Notes under the pieces: generated by a model | What the model was told of the DNA's origin: nothing | Seen by the model: the letters and a program-made list of their open reading frames with translations, nothing else | The model's database searches: none | Source: Flavobacteriales bacterium | Lineage (GTDB): Bacteria > Bacteroidota > Bacteroidia > Flavobacteriales_F > PHOS-HE28 | Length of the DNA stretch: 41,370 nucleotides | Reading direction: 5' to 3' | NCBI GenBank assembly: GCA_016788485.1 | Contig: JAEUSV010000116.1 | Span: 1-41,370, forward strand | Shown: piece by piece, positions 30,948 to 40,397 of the stretch | Numbering within the stretch: position 1 is the stretch's first letter | Layout: each line of letters begins with the position of its first letter | Made by a program: the position numbers and the translations under genes

Positions 30948-32360
30948 ATGAAAGTCCAGCAGATCTACACCGGCTGCATCGCGCATGCGGCCTACTACCT
31001 GGAGAGCAACGGCGAGGCGGCCATCTTCGATCCGCTTCGCGAGGTCCAACCCTACATCGACCGTGCGGAAGCGGGCGGCGCCCGGATCACGTACGTGTTC
31101 GAGACCCACTTCCACGCCGATTTCGTGAGCGGCCACCTCGACCTGGCCAAGAAGACGGGCGCCACCATCGTCTACGGACCCACCGCGAAGCCCGGGTTCC
31201 CGGCGCATGTCGCGTCCGACGGTGAGCCGTTCAAGGTCGGCGGGGCCACGGTGAAGGCCATCCACACCCCGGGCCACACGATGGAGAGCACCTGCTACCT
31301 GCTGATCGACGAGAACGGCAAGGAGCACGGCCTCATCACGGGTGATACGCTTTTCATCGGCGATGTGGGACGCCCCGACCTGGCCCAGCATGTGATCGCC
31401 GACCTCACTGAGGACAAGCTCGCCGGTCACCTCTTCGACTCGCTCCGCAACAAGATCATGCCCCTGGCCGATGACCTGGTCGTGTACCCGAACCACGGGG
31501 CCGGCAGCGCCTGTGGCAAGAACATGAGCAAGGAGACGACCGACACCCTTGGGAACCAGAAGCGCACCAATTATGCGCTGCGGCCCGACATGACCAAGGA
31601 GGAGTTCAAGAAGGAACTGCTCACCGGTCTCACCGCTCCTCCGGGTTACTTCCCCAAGAACGTGCTGATGAACATCCAAGGCTATGAGAGCCTGGACACC
31701 GTGATGGAGCGTGGAAAGCGTGCTTTGGACGTGTCTGCGTTCGAGCTGGTGGCCAACGAGGAGCGCCCGCTGGTGCTGGATACCCGTCCCGCTGCGGTCT
31801 TCGCCAAGGGCTTCATCCCCAATAGCGTCAACATCGGCCTGGAGAGCAACTTCGCCATGTGGGTGGGCGAGCTCATCCCCGACATCAAACAGGCGATCCT
31901 GCTGGTGACCGAGCCGGGCAAGGAGGAGGAGAGCATCATCCGCCTGAGCCGCGTGGGCTACGACAACACCATCGGCTACCTGAAAGGTGGTCTCGAGGCA
32001 TGGAAGACCGCCGGCAAGGAAGTGGACACGGTATCGCGCATCACCGCGGAGGAATTCGCGAAGCGTTACCAGGCGCAGCCCCTGGTGTTCGACGTGCGCA
32101 AGAAGAGCGAGTACGACAGCGAGCATGTGGTCGGTGCGATCAACGTGCCGCTCAACCGGATCAGCCAGGAGCTTGCCCAGTTCCCGAAGGACAAGCCCTT
32201 CATCCTGCACTGTGCGGGCGGCTACCGGAGCATGATCGCCGCCTCGATCCTGAAGCAGCGCGGATGGGACCGGTTCGTGGATGTGGAAGGCGGTTTCGGC
32301 GCGATCAAGAGCACGGATGTGAAGCGCACGGAGTACGTGTGCCCCACCACCATGCTCTGA
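30948..32360 (+). CDS. CstB-like persulfide dioxygenase-rhodanese fusion (MBL fold + two rhodanese domains)
   Basis: A 470-residue cytoplasmic sulfur-oxidation enzyme. The metallo-beta-lactamase domain (about 1-235) has THFHADFVSG (H54, H56, D58), HTPGH (H110), TGDTLFIGDVGRPDL (D133) and PNHGAGS (H183), matching ETHE1-type persulfide dioxygenases; the usual second His of HxHxDH is Phe here. The first rhodanese domain (about 255-355) has no active cysteine (LLVTEPGKEEE) and is probably structural. The second (about 365-465) keeps C422 in ILHCAGGYRS. This three-part layout is that of CstB, which oxidises persulfides to sulfite and transfers sulfur to thiosulfate. The gene is single and ends at a strong hairpin. 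Confidence 0.88.
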   Translation: MKVQQIYTGCIAHAAYYLESNGEAAIFDPLREVQPYIDRAEAGGARITYVFETHFHADFVSGHLDLAKKTGATIVYGPTAKPGFPAHVASDGEPFKVGGATVKAIHTPGHTMESTCYLLIDENGKEHGLITGDTLFIGDVGRPDLAQHVIADLTEDKLAGHLFDSLRNKIMPLADDLVVYPNHGAGSACGKNMSKETTDTLGNQKRTNYALRPDMTKEEFKKELLTGLTAPPGYFPKNVLMNIQGYESLDTVMERGKRALDVSAFELVANEERPLVLDTRPAAVFAKGFIPNSVNIGLESNFAMWVGELIPDIKQAILLVTEPGKEEESIIRLSRVGYDNTIGYLKGGLEAWKTAGKEVDTVSRITAEEFAKRYQAQPLVFDVRKKSEYDSEHVVGAINVPLNRISQELAQFPKDKPFILHCAGGYRSMIAASILKQRGWDRFVDVEGGFGAIKSTDVKRTEYVCPTTML

Positions 32361-32377
32361 TCCATTCACATCACTGA

Positions 32378-32411
32378 GCGAGACCCCGGGCCGGTGCGCC
32401 CGGGGTCTCGC
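32378..32411 (+). terminator. Hairpin after the persulfide dioxygenase gene
   Basis: A 13-bp perfect stem, GCGAGACCCCGGG (32378-32390) and CCCGGGGTCTCGC (32399-32411), loop CCGGTGCG. It lies 17 nt after the stop. No T-run follows, so it could be a Rho-independent terminator of the weak-tail type or an mRNA 3' end stabiliser. Confidence 0.6.
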
Positions 32412-32442
32412 GTTCAGGGACCCGCCGGGCCACGGGCGGTCG

Positions 32443-32452
32443 TTGATATCAA
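32443..32452. promoter_or_regulatory. Palindrome upstream of tamB, possible operator
   Basis: TTGATATCAA is a perfect 10-bp palindrome in a GC-rich intergenic stretch, 37 bp upstream of the tamB -7 box. An operator or chance are both possible. Confidence 0.2.
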
Positions 32453-32489
32453 GCGCGTTGGTCGCAGGCCCCGGCGCTTGCCGATCCGG

Positions 32490-32497
32490 TATTTTTG
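32490..32497 (+). promoter_or_regulatory. -7 box of the tamB-tamL operon
   Basis: TATTTTTG matches TAnnTTTG exactly and ends only 3 nt before the ATG at 32501. It predicts a leaderless tamB mRNA, or a start a few codons inside the called gene. Confidence 0.5.
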
Positions 32498-32500
32498 AGC

Positions 32501-35500
32501 ATGACCGAGGGCTCCGGCCAAGAACCACCAGCATCGAAGCCGGCCGGATGGGCCGTGGTGCTGCGTGCGACCCTCCGGTGGACCCTGCGTCTGGCGCTGC
32601 TACTGCCGTTCTTGCTCCTCCTGCTCATGGGGGCGCTGTACGTGCCGTCAGTGCAGTCCTGGGTCCGGGGAGCGGCGGTCGATCGGCTGAGCGCCATGAC
32701 CGGTGCCCGGATCGGTCTCGATGCATTGCACCTGCGGTTCCCCTTGCGCGTTCACCTCGAAGGGCTCCACGTGCCCGATGCCCACGGGGATACCCTGCTC
32801 CACGCCGGCTCCATCACGGTCGACGCCGCCTTGGGCGAGCTCCTCCACCGGCGCATCGACCTGCGGACCGTGCACTTGGAGCATGTGCGGGCAAGGCTGC
32901 TCCGCGACGACCAGGGCCGGTTCAACTTCGATCACATCGTTCAGGCATTCGCGGGCGGTGATGCACAGGCCACCGATACGGCGATGGGGCCTGGCTGGGG
33001 TTTCACCGTCGGGACCATCGAACTGGAGGATGTGGCCTACGACATGGACCTGGGGATGGAAGGTCCGGACATGACCGTTCGCCTGGGCCGCCTACAGGTT
33101 GCCATGGACGCGCTGGACCTGGACAGCATGAAGTTCCACCTCCGCGGTACGCATGTTGAGCATGCGCACGTGGTGCTCCGGACCGTACCAGGTGCGCCCG
33201 CTCCGGACACGTATCCCGACCTGGAGAACCCCTTGGCAGGGTTCGACATCCGCTCTGGTCCGCTGCTGGTGGAGCAAGGCTCCTTCGCGCTGGTCGACGA
33301 GCTCAACGGCGACAGCCTCTGGGTCGCCGCGCAGGCATTGGTGGTCGAACCCGATGCTTTCGACCTCACCGTGCAGCACCTGCCTTTTGAGCGGGTCGTG
33401 GCCAGCGGTGCGCGCTTCGGCATGCTCACCCACGGACGTGATCAAGGTGCCAAGGATGGGGCCCCGTTCGAATGGCCCGGCGGCAATGATGGCTTCCGGT
33501 ATTTCATGCGCGACCTGGACGTGTCGATGGGCAGGCTGCTCGTGACCGATGGACGGTTCGAGATGCACGCGGACAGCATCGCCGATCCGGCATCGCTATT
33601 GGACGCTTCTCACCTGGTGCTGACGGAGCTGCTGCTTGACGCGGGCGACATCGCGGCGAACAACGAACGCGTGGCGGCCGATGTGCGCGCGCTGCATGCC
33701 GGCACCGTGGAAGGGCCGCTGGACCTGGCGGTCCGGATGGATCTGGAGGCTCGAGGGCTTCGCGTGTCGAACGCGCGGCTGGCGTTCCAAGGGCAGGAAG
33801 CGCGGGTGGAGGCATCAGCGGGTTGGGACGATCTCCGCGCAGCGGTGGACCACCCGGATCGCATCCGGTTCAAGGCCGCGCTCGATGGACGAATGGCCAC
33901 ACAAGCCTTGGATGGACTTCTGGCGCGTTCCGGCACCACGGTGAAGGGCCTTGCCGATGTGCACGCCCGCTTTGCGCTCCACGCGTTTCTGGCCGGCAGC
34001 CTTGAAGCGCTGGACACGCTGCGCTTCATGGCCCTGGGCGATGAGGGCACGGAGCTTCGGGTGGTGGGTGCGGTGCGCGCGCCGATGGACCCCGATCGCA
34101 TCGCCTATGAGGTCCACATGCACCGCTTCGGCATGGGAGCGGGCACACGACGGTTCGCGGCGGCCTGGCTTCCGAAGGGCACGATCATCCCCCGCAGGTT
34201 GGCGTTGGATCTGGACGCGCGCGGATCCCTGCAGGCGGTGGATGCCCGGGTCGACCTGCGCAGCGACCTGGGGGGCGGCCGCGGGCAGGCGGCGGTGTGG
34301 GGGCTCGATGGCGCGTGGCCGGAAGGCTACAGGGTGGACATGACCTTCGAGGACCTGCGCCTGGCCAACCTGCTGGGCGACACCACCTGGGGCTCGATGG
34401 GCCTGCGGGTGCAAGGGGCCGGTCATGACCTGCGCTCCCATGAACGGAACGCCTGGCTCGATATCGAGCCCGATTCGTTCATCTATGAAGGCAAGGACTT
34501 CAGTGCGCTCTGTGTATCCGCCGGATTGGATGGGGATTCGATCGTGGCGAACGTCGACCTCAGCTCACGCCCACTGGGCTTCATGTTGTATGGTCGGGCC
34601 GCCCTTCCCCAGGCCGACGACAGCTTGAAGGCCTCCGTTGACCTCGCGCTCGACCACGTGCACCTGAAGGAGCTGGGCGTCACCGACCATGTGCTGCGCA
34701 CCGGCGGCGATTGGCATTTCGATGCGGCGCGTGCGGCGGACGGGGCGTTGCGGCTGTCCGGAACCATGGACAGTACCCGCGTATGGAACCTAGCGAAGCG
34801 GGTGGTGATCGATAGCCTGCGCTGGTCGTTCCGGGCATCCGACACCGCCACCGTGGCCGTGATCTCGGGTGATGCCGTCCATGGTGCATTGCGGTCGAAC
34901 ATGGCCATGGACACCCTTGTGGAGCGCATCGCGCAGCGCTTTGAGCGCCACTTCGCACATCGCTCCAAGGTGGCGCCCCGCGCTGGCGAGCATGTGGAAC
35001 TGGAACTTTCGCTGCCTCGCACCGACTGGATCACCGACCTCGTGGTGCCCGACCTGCATGCGCTCGTCCTCGACCGTTGCCACATGCGTTACGACGGGGA
35101 TGCCGATCATTTCGAAGCCGAGCTGGATGTCCCCCTCGTCGTGTACGACAGCGTGGAGGTCGACTCGCTGCGTTGCATGACGACCGCGGACCAGGGGGCC
35201 ATGCGTGCGGCATTGGACCTGGTGCGCGCCCGGTACGGGGAGTGGTCGATGGTCGGCATCGGGGCGGACCTTACGGCACGGGCCGGCGTCGCGGACGTGG
35301 AGCTCGAAGTGGTCGGGAGCGATGGAGTGGCCTCCGGAGGAGAAGGGTCGCTGCTCAAGGTGGGTGCGGAGGTGACGCAGGAAGCCGAGGCGGTCGTGCT
35401 CAGGATGCACGATGAGCTGATCCTCGGAGGGCGGACCTGGAGGTCATCGCCGGAGGACATGTTGCGGCTCGCGAACGGAGGGATGGAGGCCCGCGACTTC

Positions 35501-37591
35501 GCGATCGGCAGCGGTCCGCAGCGCCTTGCCCTGGTGACCGACGAACACGTGGAATTGACGCTTGATCGGTTCGAACTGGGCAACGTGCTCGGGCTGATCT
35601 CCTCGGTCGATACGCTGGCGCTCGGCGGTGGGATGGTCGATGGCCGTGTGCGCCTGCCGGTCGCTGGCCAGGCCTTCGGCGCGCAGATCAAGGTCGAAGA
35701 CCTTCAGGTGAAGGGCGTTGACCTGGGTGTGCTCACGATCGGAGCGCAACAGCCGGATGATGGGCACATCACCTGGGCCACCACCTTGCAGCACGGTGCG
35801 GATCGTGCCGAGGCCAGCGGCTCGGTGACCCTGGGAGAGACCACCGCCATGAAGGCCCGCGCGCGGCTCCAGTTCGCCGATGTGGGGTGGGCCCAGGCCT
35901 TCGTGGACGAGCACCTGAGCGAGCTGAAAGGCGGTGTGCATGGTGATGTGAGCGTGTCGATGACCGGGGAGAGCGTGGACCTCGCTGGCCGCCTGGATGT
36001 GAATGACCTGCGCGTGGGCGCCCGTGCCCTCGGGCAGACGTTCACGCTCAATTCGGGCGCATTGCTCCTGGAAGGTCCGCGCATCACCTTCGATCGGATC
36101 GTGGTGCTGGACAGTCTGCAGGAGGCCTTCCGCATCGGCGGGGGCGTGACCATCGAGGATCCTGCCGATCCGCTGCTCGACCTCGACCTCCGCACGGAGC
36201 GCTTCCATTGGGTGAACAGTACCTATGCCGACAACCCGGATTTCTATGGCGACCTCTTCGCGGGGCTCGACCTGTCGGTCAAGGGACGGTTGAGCGCGCC
36301 GCGCATCACGGGTGGCGTGAGCATCGCACCGGGCACCGACTTCACGCTGGTGATGCCGGGCAGCAAGGTGGAGATGGTCGATGGGGAGGGTGTGGTCGTG
36401 TTCACGGACGATCCCTACCGGCTGCGCGGCGACAGCATGGCCGTGCTGCATCACGCCCTGCAGGATTCGCTGCAGGCCCTGTTCGGCACCAATGAGGTGG
36501 ACGTTCGCATCGCCGTGCACAAGGATGCGCGCTTCGCGTTCCTGCTCGATCCCGCCTCCGGCGATCAGGCCACCGTGCGCGGGGGAGGCGACATGCGCTT
36601 CCGCTACGGGCAGGACCAACGGATGGCCCTGGAGGGCTCCTTCACCGTCGAGGAGGGCGGCTACACGCTGAGCCTCTATGGCCTTGTACGGAAGCGGTTC
36701 GACCTGGTGAAGGGCGGCACGGTGCGTTGGAGCGGTGATCCGATGCAGGGGGGCATGGACATCAGCGCCTACTACCGTTCATCCACGGCGCCGCTTGCCT
36801 TGGTCGAGGATGAGATGGCCTTGTCCGAGTCCGAACGCAATCGCTACCGCAAGCCTCTGCCCTTCGATGTGTACATCGACCTCGGCGGCACCTTCACCGA
36901 GCCGAAGATCTCGTTCCGGCTCGACCTGCCTGACATGGACCGGAAGAACTACCCCAAGGTGGGCAACATCCTCGACAAGCTGGCGCAGAAGGGCAACGAG
37001 GAGCAGCTCAACAGGCAGGTCTTCGGCCTGCTCGTGCTGAACAGCTTCATCCCATCGGGAGCCGCCAGCGACGAGGGGAACCTGAGCGGCACGGGGATCG
37101 CCACCAGCACCGCGCGCAACAGCGTGAACGGACTGCTCACCGATCAGCTGAACGCCCTGTCGGGGCAGTACCTGAAGAACGTGGACATCTCGGTGGGCGT
37201 GAACACCTACGACCAGTCGCAGGGTGGAAGCAGCTACCAGCGCACGTCCGTCGACTACAGGGTGAGCCAGCGCCTGTTCAACGACCGGGTCACGGTGGAG
37301 GTGGGGGGCAGCGTGGGTGTTGATGAGCACGGCTCCAACGTCGGGCCGGTCACGAACACCAATACGGTCAACTACGCCATCAGCTACACCCTGACGCCCG
37401 ATGGGCGTTACCGGGCACGGGCCTACCACGAGCCGGGCTACGACCTGTACGACGGCGAGATCACGATCAGCGGGGTGTCGTTGCAGTACACGAAGGAGCT
37501 CGAGGGAAAGGGGCGGGGAAGGATGCGGAAGCATGGTCCACCGTCCCGCGCCGCTGGAACGCCCACTGAAGACTCCCCGAAGCGGCCATGA
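32501..37591 (+). CDS. tamB: TamB (translocation and assembly module / lipid transport, DUF490)
   Basis: A 1696-residue inner-membrane-anchored, periplasm-spanning protein. A single transmembrane helix lies near residues 28-48 (LRLALLLPFLLLLLMGALYV). The long middle is repetitive beta structure (AsmA/TamB-like groove) rich in amphipathic strands. The C-terminal TamB domain lies at about 1290-1660, including FTVEEGGYTLSLYGLVRKRFDL and FLPSGAAS-like features, and ends with a charged, disordered tail (EGKGRGRMRKHG). TamB proteins carry phospholipids between membranes or assist outer-membrane protein insertion, together with a TamA-type barrel. Start at ATG 32501; a TTG six bases upstream falls inside the promoter box. 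The stop overlaps tamL (ATGA), which confirms the pair. Confidence 0.88.
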   Translation: MTEGSGQEPPASKPAGWAVVLRATLRWTLRLALLLPFLLLLLMGALYVPSVQSWVRGAAVDRLSAMTGARIGLDALHLRFPLRVHLEGLHVPDAHGDTLLHAGSITVDAALGELLHRRIDLRTVHLEHVRARLLRDDQGRFNFDHIVQAFAGGDAQATDTAMGPGWGFTVGTIELEDVAYDMDLGMEGPDMTVRLGRLQVAMDALDLDSMKFHLRGTHVEHAHVVLRTVPGAPAPDTYPDLENPLAGFDIRSGPLLVEQGSFALVDELNGDSLWVAAQALVVEPDAFDLTVQHLPFERVVASGARFGMLTHGRDQGAKDGAPFEWPGGNDGFRYFMRDLDVSMGRLLVTDGRFEMHADSIADPASLLDASHLVLTELLLDAGDIAANNERVAADVRALHAGTVEGPLDLAVRMDLEARGLRVSNARLAFQGQEARVEASAGWDDLRAAVDHPDRIRFKAALDGRMATQALDGLLARSGTTVKGLADVHARFALHAFLAGSLEALDTLRFMALGDEGTELRVVGAVRAPMDPDRIAYEVHMHRFGMGAGTRRFAAAWLPKGTIIPRRLALDLDARGSLQAVDARVDLRSDLGGGRGQAAVWGLDGAWPEGYRVDMTFEDLRLANLLGDTTWGSMGLRVQGAGHDLRSHERNAWLDIEPDSFIYEGKDFSALCVSAGLDGDSIVANVDLSSRPLGFMLYGRAALPQADDSLKASVDLALDHVHLKELGVTDHVLRTGGDWHFDAARAADGALRLSGTMDSTRVWNLAKRVVIDSLRWSFRASDTATVAVISGDAVHGALRSNMAMDTLVERIAQRFERHFAHRSKVAPRAGEHVELELSLPRTDWITDLVVPDLHALVLDRCHMRYDGDADHFEAELDVPLVVYDSVEVDSLRCMTTADQGAMRAALDLVRARYGEWSMVGIGADLTARAGVADVELEVVGSDGVASGGEGSLLKVGAEVTQEAEAVVLRMHDELILGGRTWRSSPEDMLRLANGGMEARDFAIGSGPQRLALVTDEHVELTLDRFELGNVLGLISSVDTLALGGGMVDGRVRLPVAGQAFGAQIKVEDLQVKGVDLGVLTIGAQQPDDGHITWATTLQHGADRAEASGSVTLGETTAMKARARLQFADVGWAQAFVDEHLSELKGGVHGDVSVSMTGESVDLAGRLDVNDLRVGARALGQTFTLNSGALLLEGPRITFDRIVVLDSLQEAFRIGGGVTIEDPADPLLDLDLRTERFHWVNSTYADNPDFYGDLFAGLDLSVKGRLSAPRITGGVSIAPGTDFTLVMPGSKVEMVDGEGVVVFTDDPYRLRGDSMAVLHHALQDSLQALFGTNEVDVRIAVHKDARFAFLLDPASGDQATVRGGGDMRFRYGQDQRMALEGSFTVEEGGYTLSLYGLVRKRFDLVKGGTVRWSGDPMQGGMDISAYYRSSTAPLALVEDEMALSESERNRYRKPLPFDVYIDLGGTFTEPKISFRLDLPDMDRKNYPKVGNILDKLAQKGNEEQLNRQVFGLLVLNSFIPSGAASDEGNLSGTGIATSTARNSVNGLLTDQLNALSGQYLKNVDISVGVNTYDQSQGGSSYQRTSVDYRVSQRLFNDRVTVEVGGSVGVDEHGSNVGPVTNTNTVNYAISYTLTPDGRYRARAYHEPGYDLYDGEITISGVSLQYTKELEGKGRGRMRKHGPPSRAAGTPTEDSPKRP

Positions 37592-39879
37592 TCACCTTCC
37601 AAAGGCCTGCTGCTTGGCTGCCGTTGTTGACGGTGGTGCTGCTCATCGGCTGTCGCGGCCTTCGCCATGTGACGCCGGAGGATCCGCTGTACACCGGCAG
37701 CGAAGTGGTCTTCGCCACGCCACCGGAGGACGATCCGAAAGGTGCGCATGGCGAGCTGTCGGGCGTTGTTGAACCCTCACCGAACAGCACCTTCCTCGGC
37801 ATGCGGCCGCGACTGGCCATCCACAACATGTTCAAGGAGCCGAAGGTGAAGGGCAAGGGCTTCCGGAACACGATGCGGTACAAGGTGGGCGAATCGCCCG
37901 TGCACTTGAGCGCCCTGCCTTTGGCCGACATTGATGCCGCCCTGGTGAACCGTATGAACAACCGCGGCTACTTCGCAGCATCCGCCACGCACGAGGTGGT
38001 CCGGGACGGGCGCAAGGCGCATGTGGTCTTCACTGTCGTACCGGGCCGTGTGCATCGCATCGCATCGGTCGTGCATGGTGATACGGTGCCTTCCGCCGAT
38101 ACCCTTCTCGAGCAGGTGCGCATGACCGCACCGGGCTCCCTGATCCACCCAGGAGAGGCCTATTCGCTGGCCCGGGTGAGGGCGGAGCGGGACAGGGTGG
38201 TGGCCGCGCTGCGCAACAACGGGTACTACCACTTGGCGAACGAGGACCTGGAGTTCGCGGTGGACACCTCGATCGGCGATCGGCTTCTGGGCCTCCGGTT
38301 GCGCGCTTCCCTGGAGGCCGAAGGGCTGGACCTGCGTAGGCACTACATCCGCTCCGTGGAGCTGCACGGTGATGCAGAGCCCGATGCCGCGCCCTTCGAT
38401 TCCACCATGGTCGACGACAAGCTGTATGTGAACTACTTCGGCTCGTACCGGCCACGCACACTGACACGCGCGATCTTCATCGAGCCCGGGCAGCCTTACT
38501 CCCTCCGCCGCACCGAGCGCACGCAGTCCTTTCTCGGCAGCTACGGTGCCTTCAACAGCGTGCGCGTGGTCTACGAGGAGGACAGCGTTGTTCCGGGCAT
38601 GCTGAAGGCCAGGGTGATGGCCACCCCGATGAAACGCTTCACGCTCTTCTCCGAGGTGAGCCTCTCGGCGAAGAGCAACAACTTCACCGGTCCCGGGATC
38701 AAGGCGGGCTTCAAGGACCGCAACCTGTTCCGGGGAGGTGAGCAGTTCACCGTGGACGCCACGGGGCGCTTCGAGACGCAGTTCGGCACCCAGGGGACCA
38801 CCACCTCGTACGAACTGGTGCTCAACGCGGGGCTGCGGGTCCCGCGGCTGTTGTTGCTGCAGGGTCTCAAGACCGGTGGTCCCTATACGCCGTTCACCAA
38901 CATCAACGTGAACTACGGCCTTTACCGCCGCATCGGGCTGTACGGCATGCGCACCGCTTCCGGGACCTACAGCTATGCGTGGCGGAGCGATGCGCGTACC
39001 TGGCATGAACTGGACGTGGTGGAGCTGAGCTTGAACGAGCCCTATTACACGAGCCCCGAGTTCGAGGACTTCCTCTCGCAGAACCCCTCCATCCGCCGCA
39101 GCTTCGAGGAGCAGTTCATCGTGGGCGCCGGCTATTCCTACGCGCACACCACGCAACGCAGCCGCTCCGACCGCAGCTGGTGGTGGTATGGCGGGGGCAT
39201 CGACGGGTCGGGCAACCTGCTGTCCACCGTGAAGTCCTTCAGTCAGCGTGACCGACCGGTCGAAGGCTACACGCTGTTCGGCCAGACCTATGCGCAGTAC
39301 ATCCGGATACGCGGGGAGGTGCGGAGCACGCAGCGGTCAGGCGCCCGTGGTGCCTCGCTGGCCGCGCGGTTGCTCGCCTCGTCGGGCCTGTCCTACGGCA
39401 ACAGCTCGGTGATGCCTTACGTGAAGCAGTACTACAGCGGCGGCCCCAACAGCGTGCGTGCCTTCCGCGCCCGCAGCATCGGTCCTGGCAGCTACACACC
39501 TCCGCCTGACCAACCGGACAACGTGCTCGTGGACCAGGTGGGCGACATCCGGCTCGAGGCGAACCTGGAGTACCGCTTCCCGATCGCCGGTTACGTGAAG
39601 GGGGCCCTGTTCGCGGATGCGGGGAACGTGTGGTTGTTGCGGGAGGACCCGCAGCGCCCGGGCGCGGAGTTCGAATGGGGCGATGCCATGGATGAGCTGG
39701 CCGTGGGTGCTGGCTTCGGCATTCGCTTCGACGTGGAGGTGATCGTGCTGCGCCTGGACCTCGCGATGCCCTTGCGTCGACCGGACCTGGCCGCGGGTGA
39801 CCGCTGGACCTTCGATGACCTGGACCCCCAGCTGGAGGACAACGCGATCCTCAACATCGCGATCGGTTATCCGTTCTGA
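37588..39879 (+). CDS. tamL: TamL: lipoprotein TamA/BamA-like outer-membrane barrel
   Basis: A 763-residue outer-membrane protein and partner of TamB. It has a lipoprotein signal, LLIGC with C22, where classical TamA has a plain signal peptide; this is the Bacteroidota TamL form. POTRA-like periplasmic domains (about 90-330) include LVNRMNNRGYFAAS and RDRVVAALRNNGYYHL. The Omp85 barrel occupies about 340-763, with GPGIKAGFKDRNLFRGGEQF and the loop motif GGPNSVRAFRARSIGPG, where the usual V/I-R-G-F/Y reads VRAF, then YRFPIAGYVKGALFADAGNVW and a final aromatic strand LNIAIGYPF. It acts in outer-membrane biogenesis at the end of the tamB operon. Confidence 0.88.
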   Translation: MITFQRPAAWLPLLTVVLLIGCRGLRHVTPEDPLYTGSEVVFATPPEDDPKGAHGELSGVVEPSPNSTFLGMRPRLAIHNMFKEPKVKGKGFRNTMRYKVGESPVHLSALPLADIDAALVNRMNNRGYFAASATHEVVRDGRKAHVVFTVVPGRVHRIASVVHGDTVPSADTLLEQVRMTAPGSLIHPGEAYSLARVRAERDRVVAALRNNGYYHLANEDLEFAVDTSIGDRLLGLRLRASLEAEGLDLRRHYIRSVELHGDAEPDAAPFDSTMVDDKLYVNYFGSYRPRTLTRAIFIEPGQPYSLRRTERTQSFLGSYGAFNSVRVVYEEDSVVPGMLKARVMATPMKRFTLFSEVSLSAKSNNFTGPGIKAGFKDRNLFRGGEQFTVDATGRFETQFGTQGTTTSYELVLNAGLRVPRLLLLQGLKTGGPYTPFTNINVNYGLYRRIGLYGMRTASGTYSYAWRSDARTWHELDVVELSLNEPYYTSPEFEDFLSQNPSIRRSFEEQFIVGAGYSYAHTTQRSRSDRSWWWYGGGIDGSGNLLSTVKSFSQRDRPVEGYTLFGQTYAQYIRIRGEVRSTQRSGARGASLAARLLASSGLSYGNSSVMPYVKQYYSGGPNSVRAFRARSIGPGSYTPPPDQPDNVLVDQVGDIRLEANLEYRFPIAGYVKGALFADAGNVWLLREDPQRPGAEFEWGDAMDELAVGAGFGIRFDVEVIVLRLDLAMPLRRPDLAAGDRWTFDDLDPQLEDNAILNIAIGYPF

Positions 39880-39901
39880 AGCGGCGGAACGGGTGGAATG
39901 A

Positions 39902-39924
39902 CACCGGAGCATTCGTGCCCGGTG
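39902..39924. terminator. Hairpin with UUCG loop between tamL and dinB
   Basis: CACCGG-A-GCA-TTCG-TGC-CCGGTG folds as nine base pairs with one bulged A and a TTCG tetraloop, which is unusually stable in RNA. It sits in the 52-bp gap between two convergent genes, so it can end both. It lacks a T-run. Confidence 0.5.
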
Positions 39925-39931
39925 ATGCTGT

Positions 39932-40387
39932 TCACGACCCGTACTTCACCACCATGGCCAGCTGACCAGCATGGTAGGCCGTGTGCGTGACGATGCGGCC
40001 AAGTGCTTCGGCCTTGGTCTTGCGCCCGAACTCCTTGGTCTCGATCACCGAGTCCCAGTCGTCCCCGCCGGTGGCCTCGATCGCGCGTCGCAAGGTGTCG
40101 GCGCTCCCCGCCACATAGGACCTCAACGCATCAAGGTCCGTCCATTCACCGGTGTCGTGCCCCTTGGCCACCGTGCTGGCGTGCACCTGCACGTCCTGCA
40201 GCTTGAAGACGTTCTTCGCGAAGAGCAGTTCCACGTCGCCGATGTGGCGGATCAGGAAGCCTGCACTGTTGGGCGAGGGCGCCAGCTTCTTCGGCAGGTC
40301 GGCCGCCGTGATCGTGTCCAACACCTTGGTGAAGCGGGTGCGCCCTTCGGCGAAGAGGGCGAGGAGAGAGGCGGTGCGTGCGTCCAT
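39932..40387 (-). CDS. DinB-family four-helix-bundle protein
   Basis: A 151-residue DinB/DUF664-like putative metal-dependent enzyme. Metal-binding histidines are visible at IRHIGDVEL and at the C-terminal HTAYHAGQL (HxxxH). Helices are amphipathic with the family start LLALFAEGRTRFTKVLDTI. DinB proteins include thiol-dependent hydrolases and transferases of bacillithiol type, but no substrate can be inferred here. The ATG at 40387 is used. It lies just downstream of a rhodanese remnant whose stop is 11 bp before this start. Confidence 0.82.
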   Translation of the reverse strand: MDARTASLLALFAEGRTRFTKVLDTITAADLPKKLAPSPNSAGFLIRHIGDVELLFAKNVFKLQDVQVHASTVAKGHDTGEWTDLDALRSYVAGSADTLRRAIEATGGDDWDSVIETKEFGRKTKAEALGRIVTHTAYHAGQLAMVVKYGS

Positions 40388-40397
40388 GGAGATGGTG

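Noticed and set aside
30543..32534. A long minus-strand frame opposite the persulfide dioxygenase
   Set aside because: No family motifs; the plus strand has complete MBL and rhodanese motifs.
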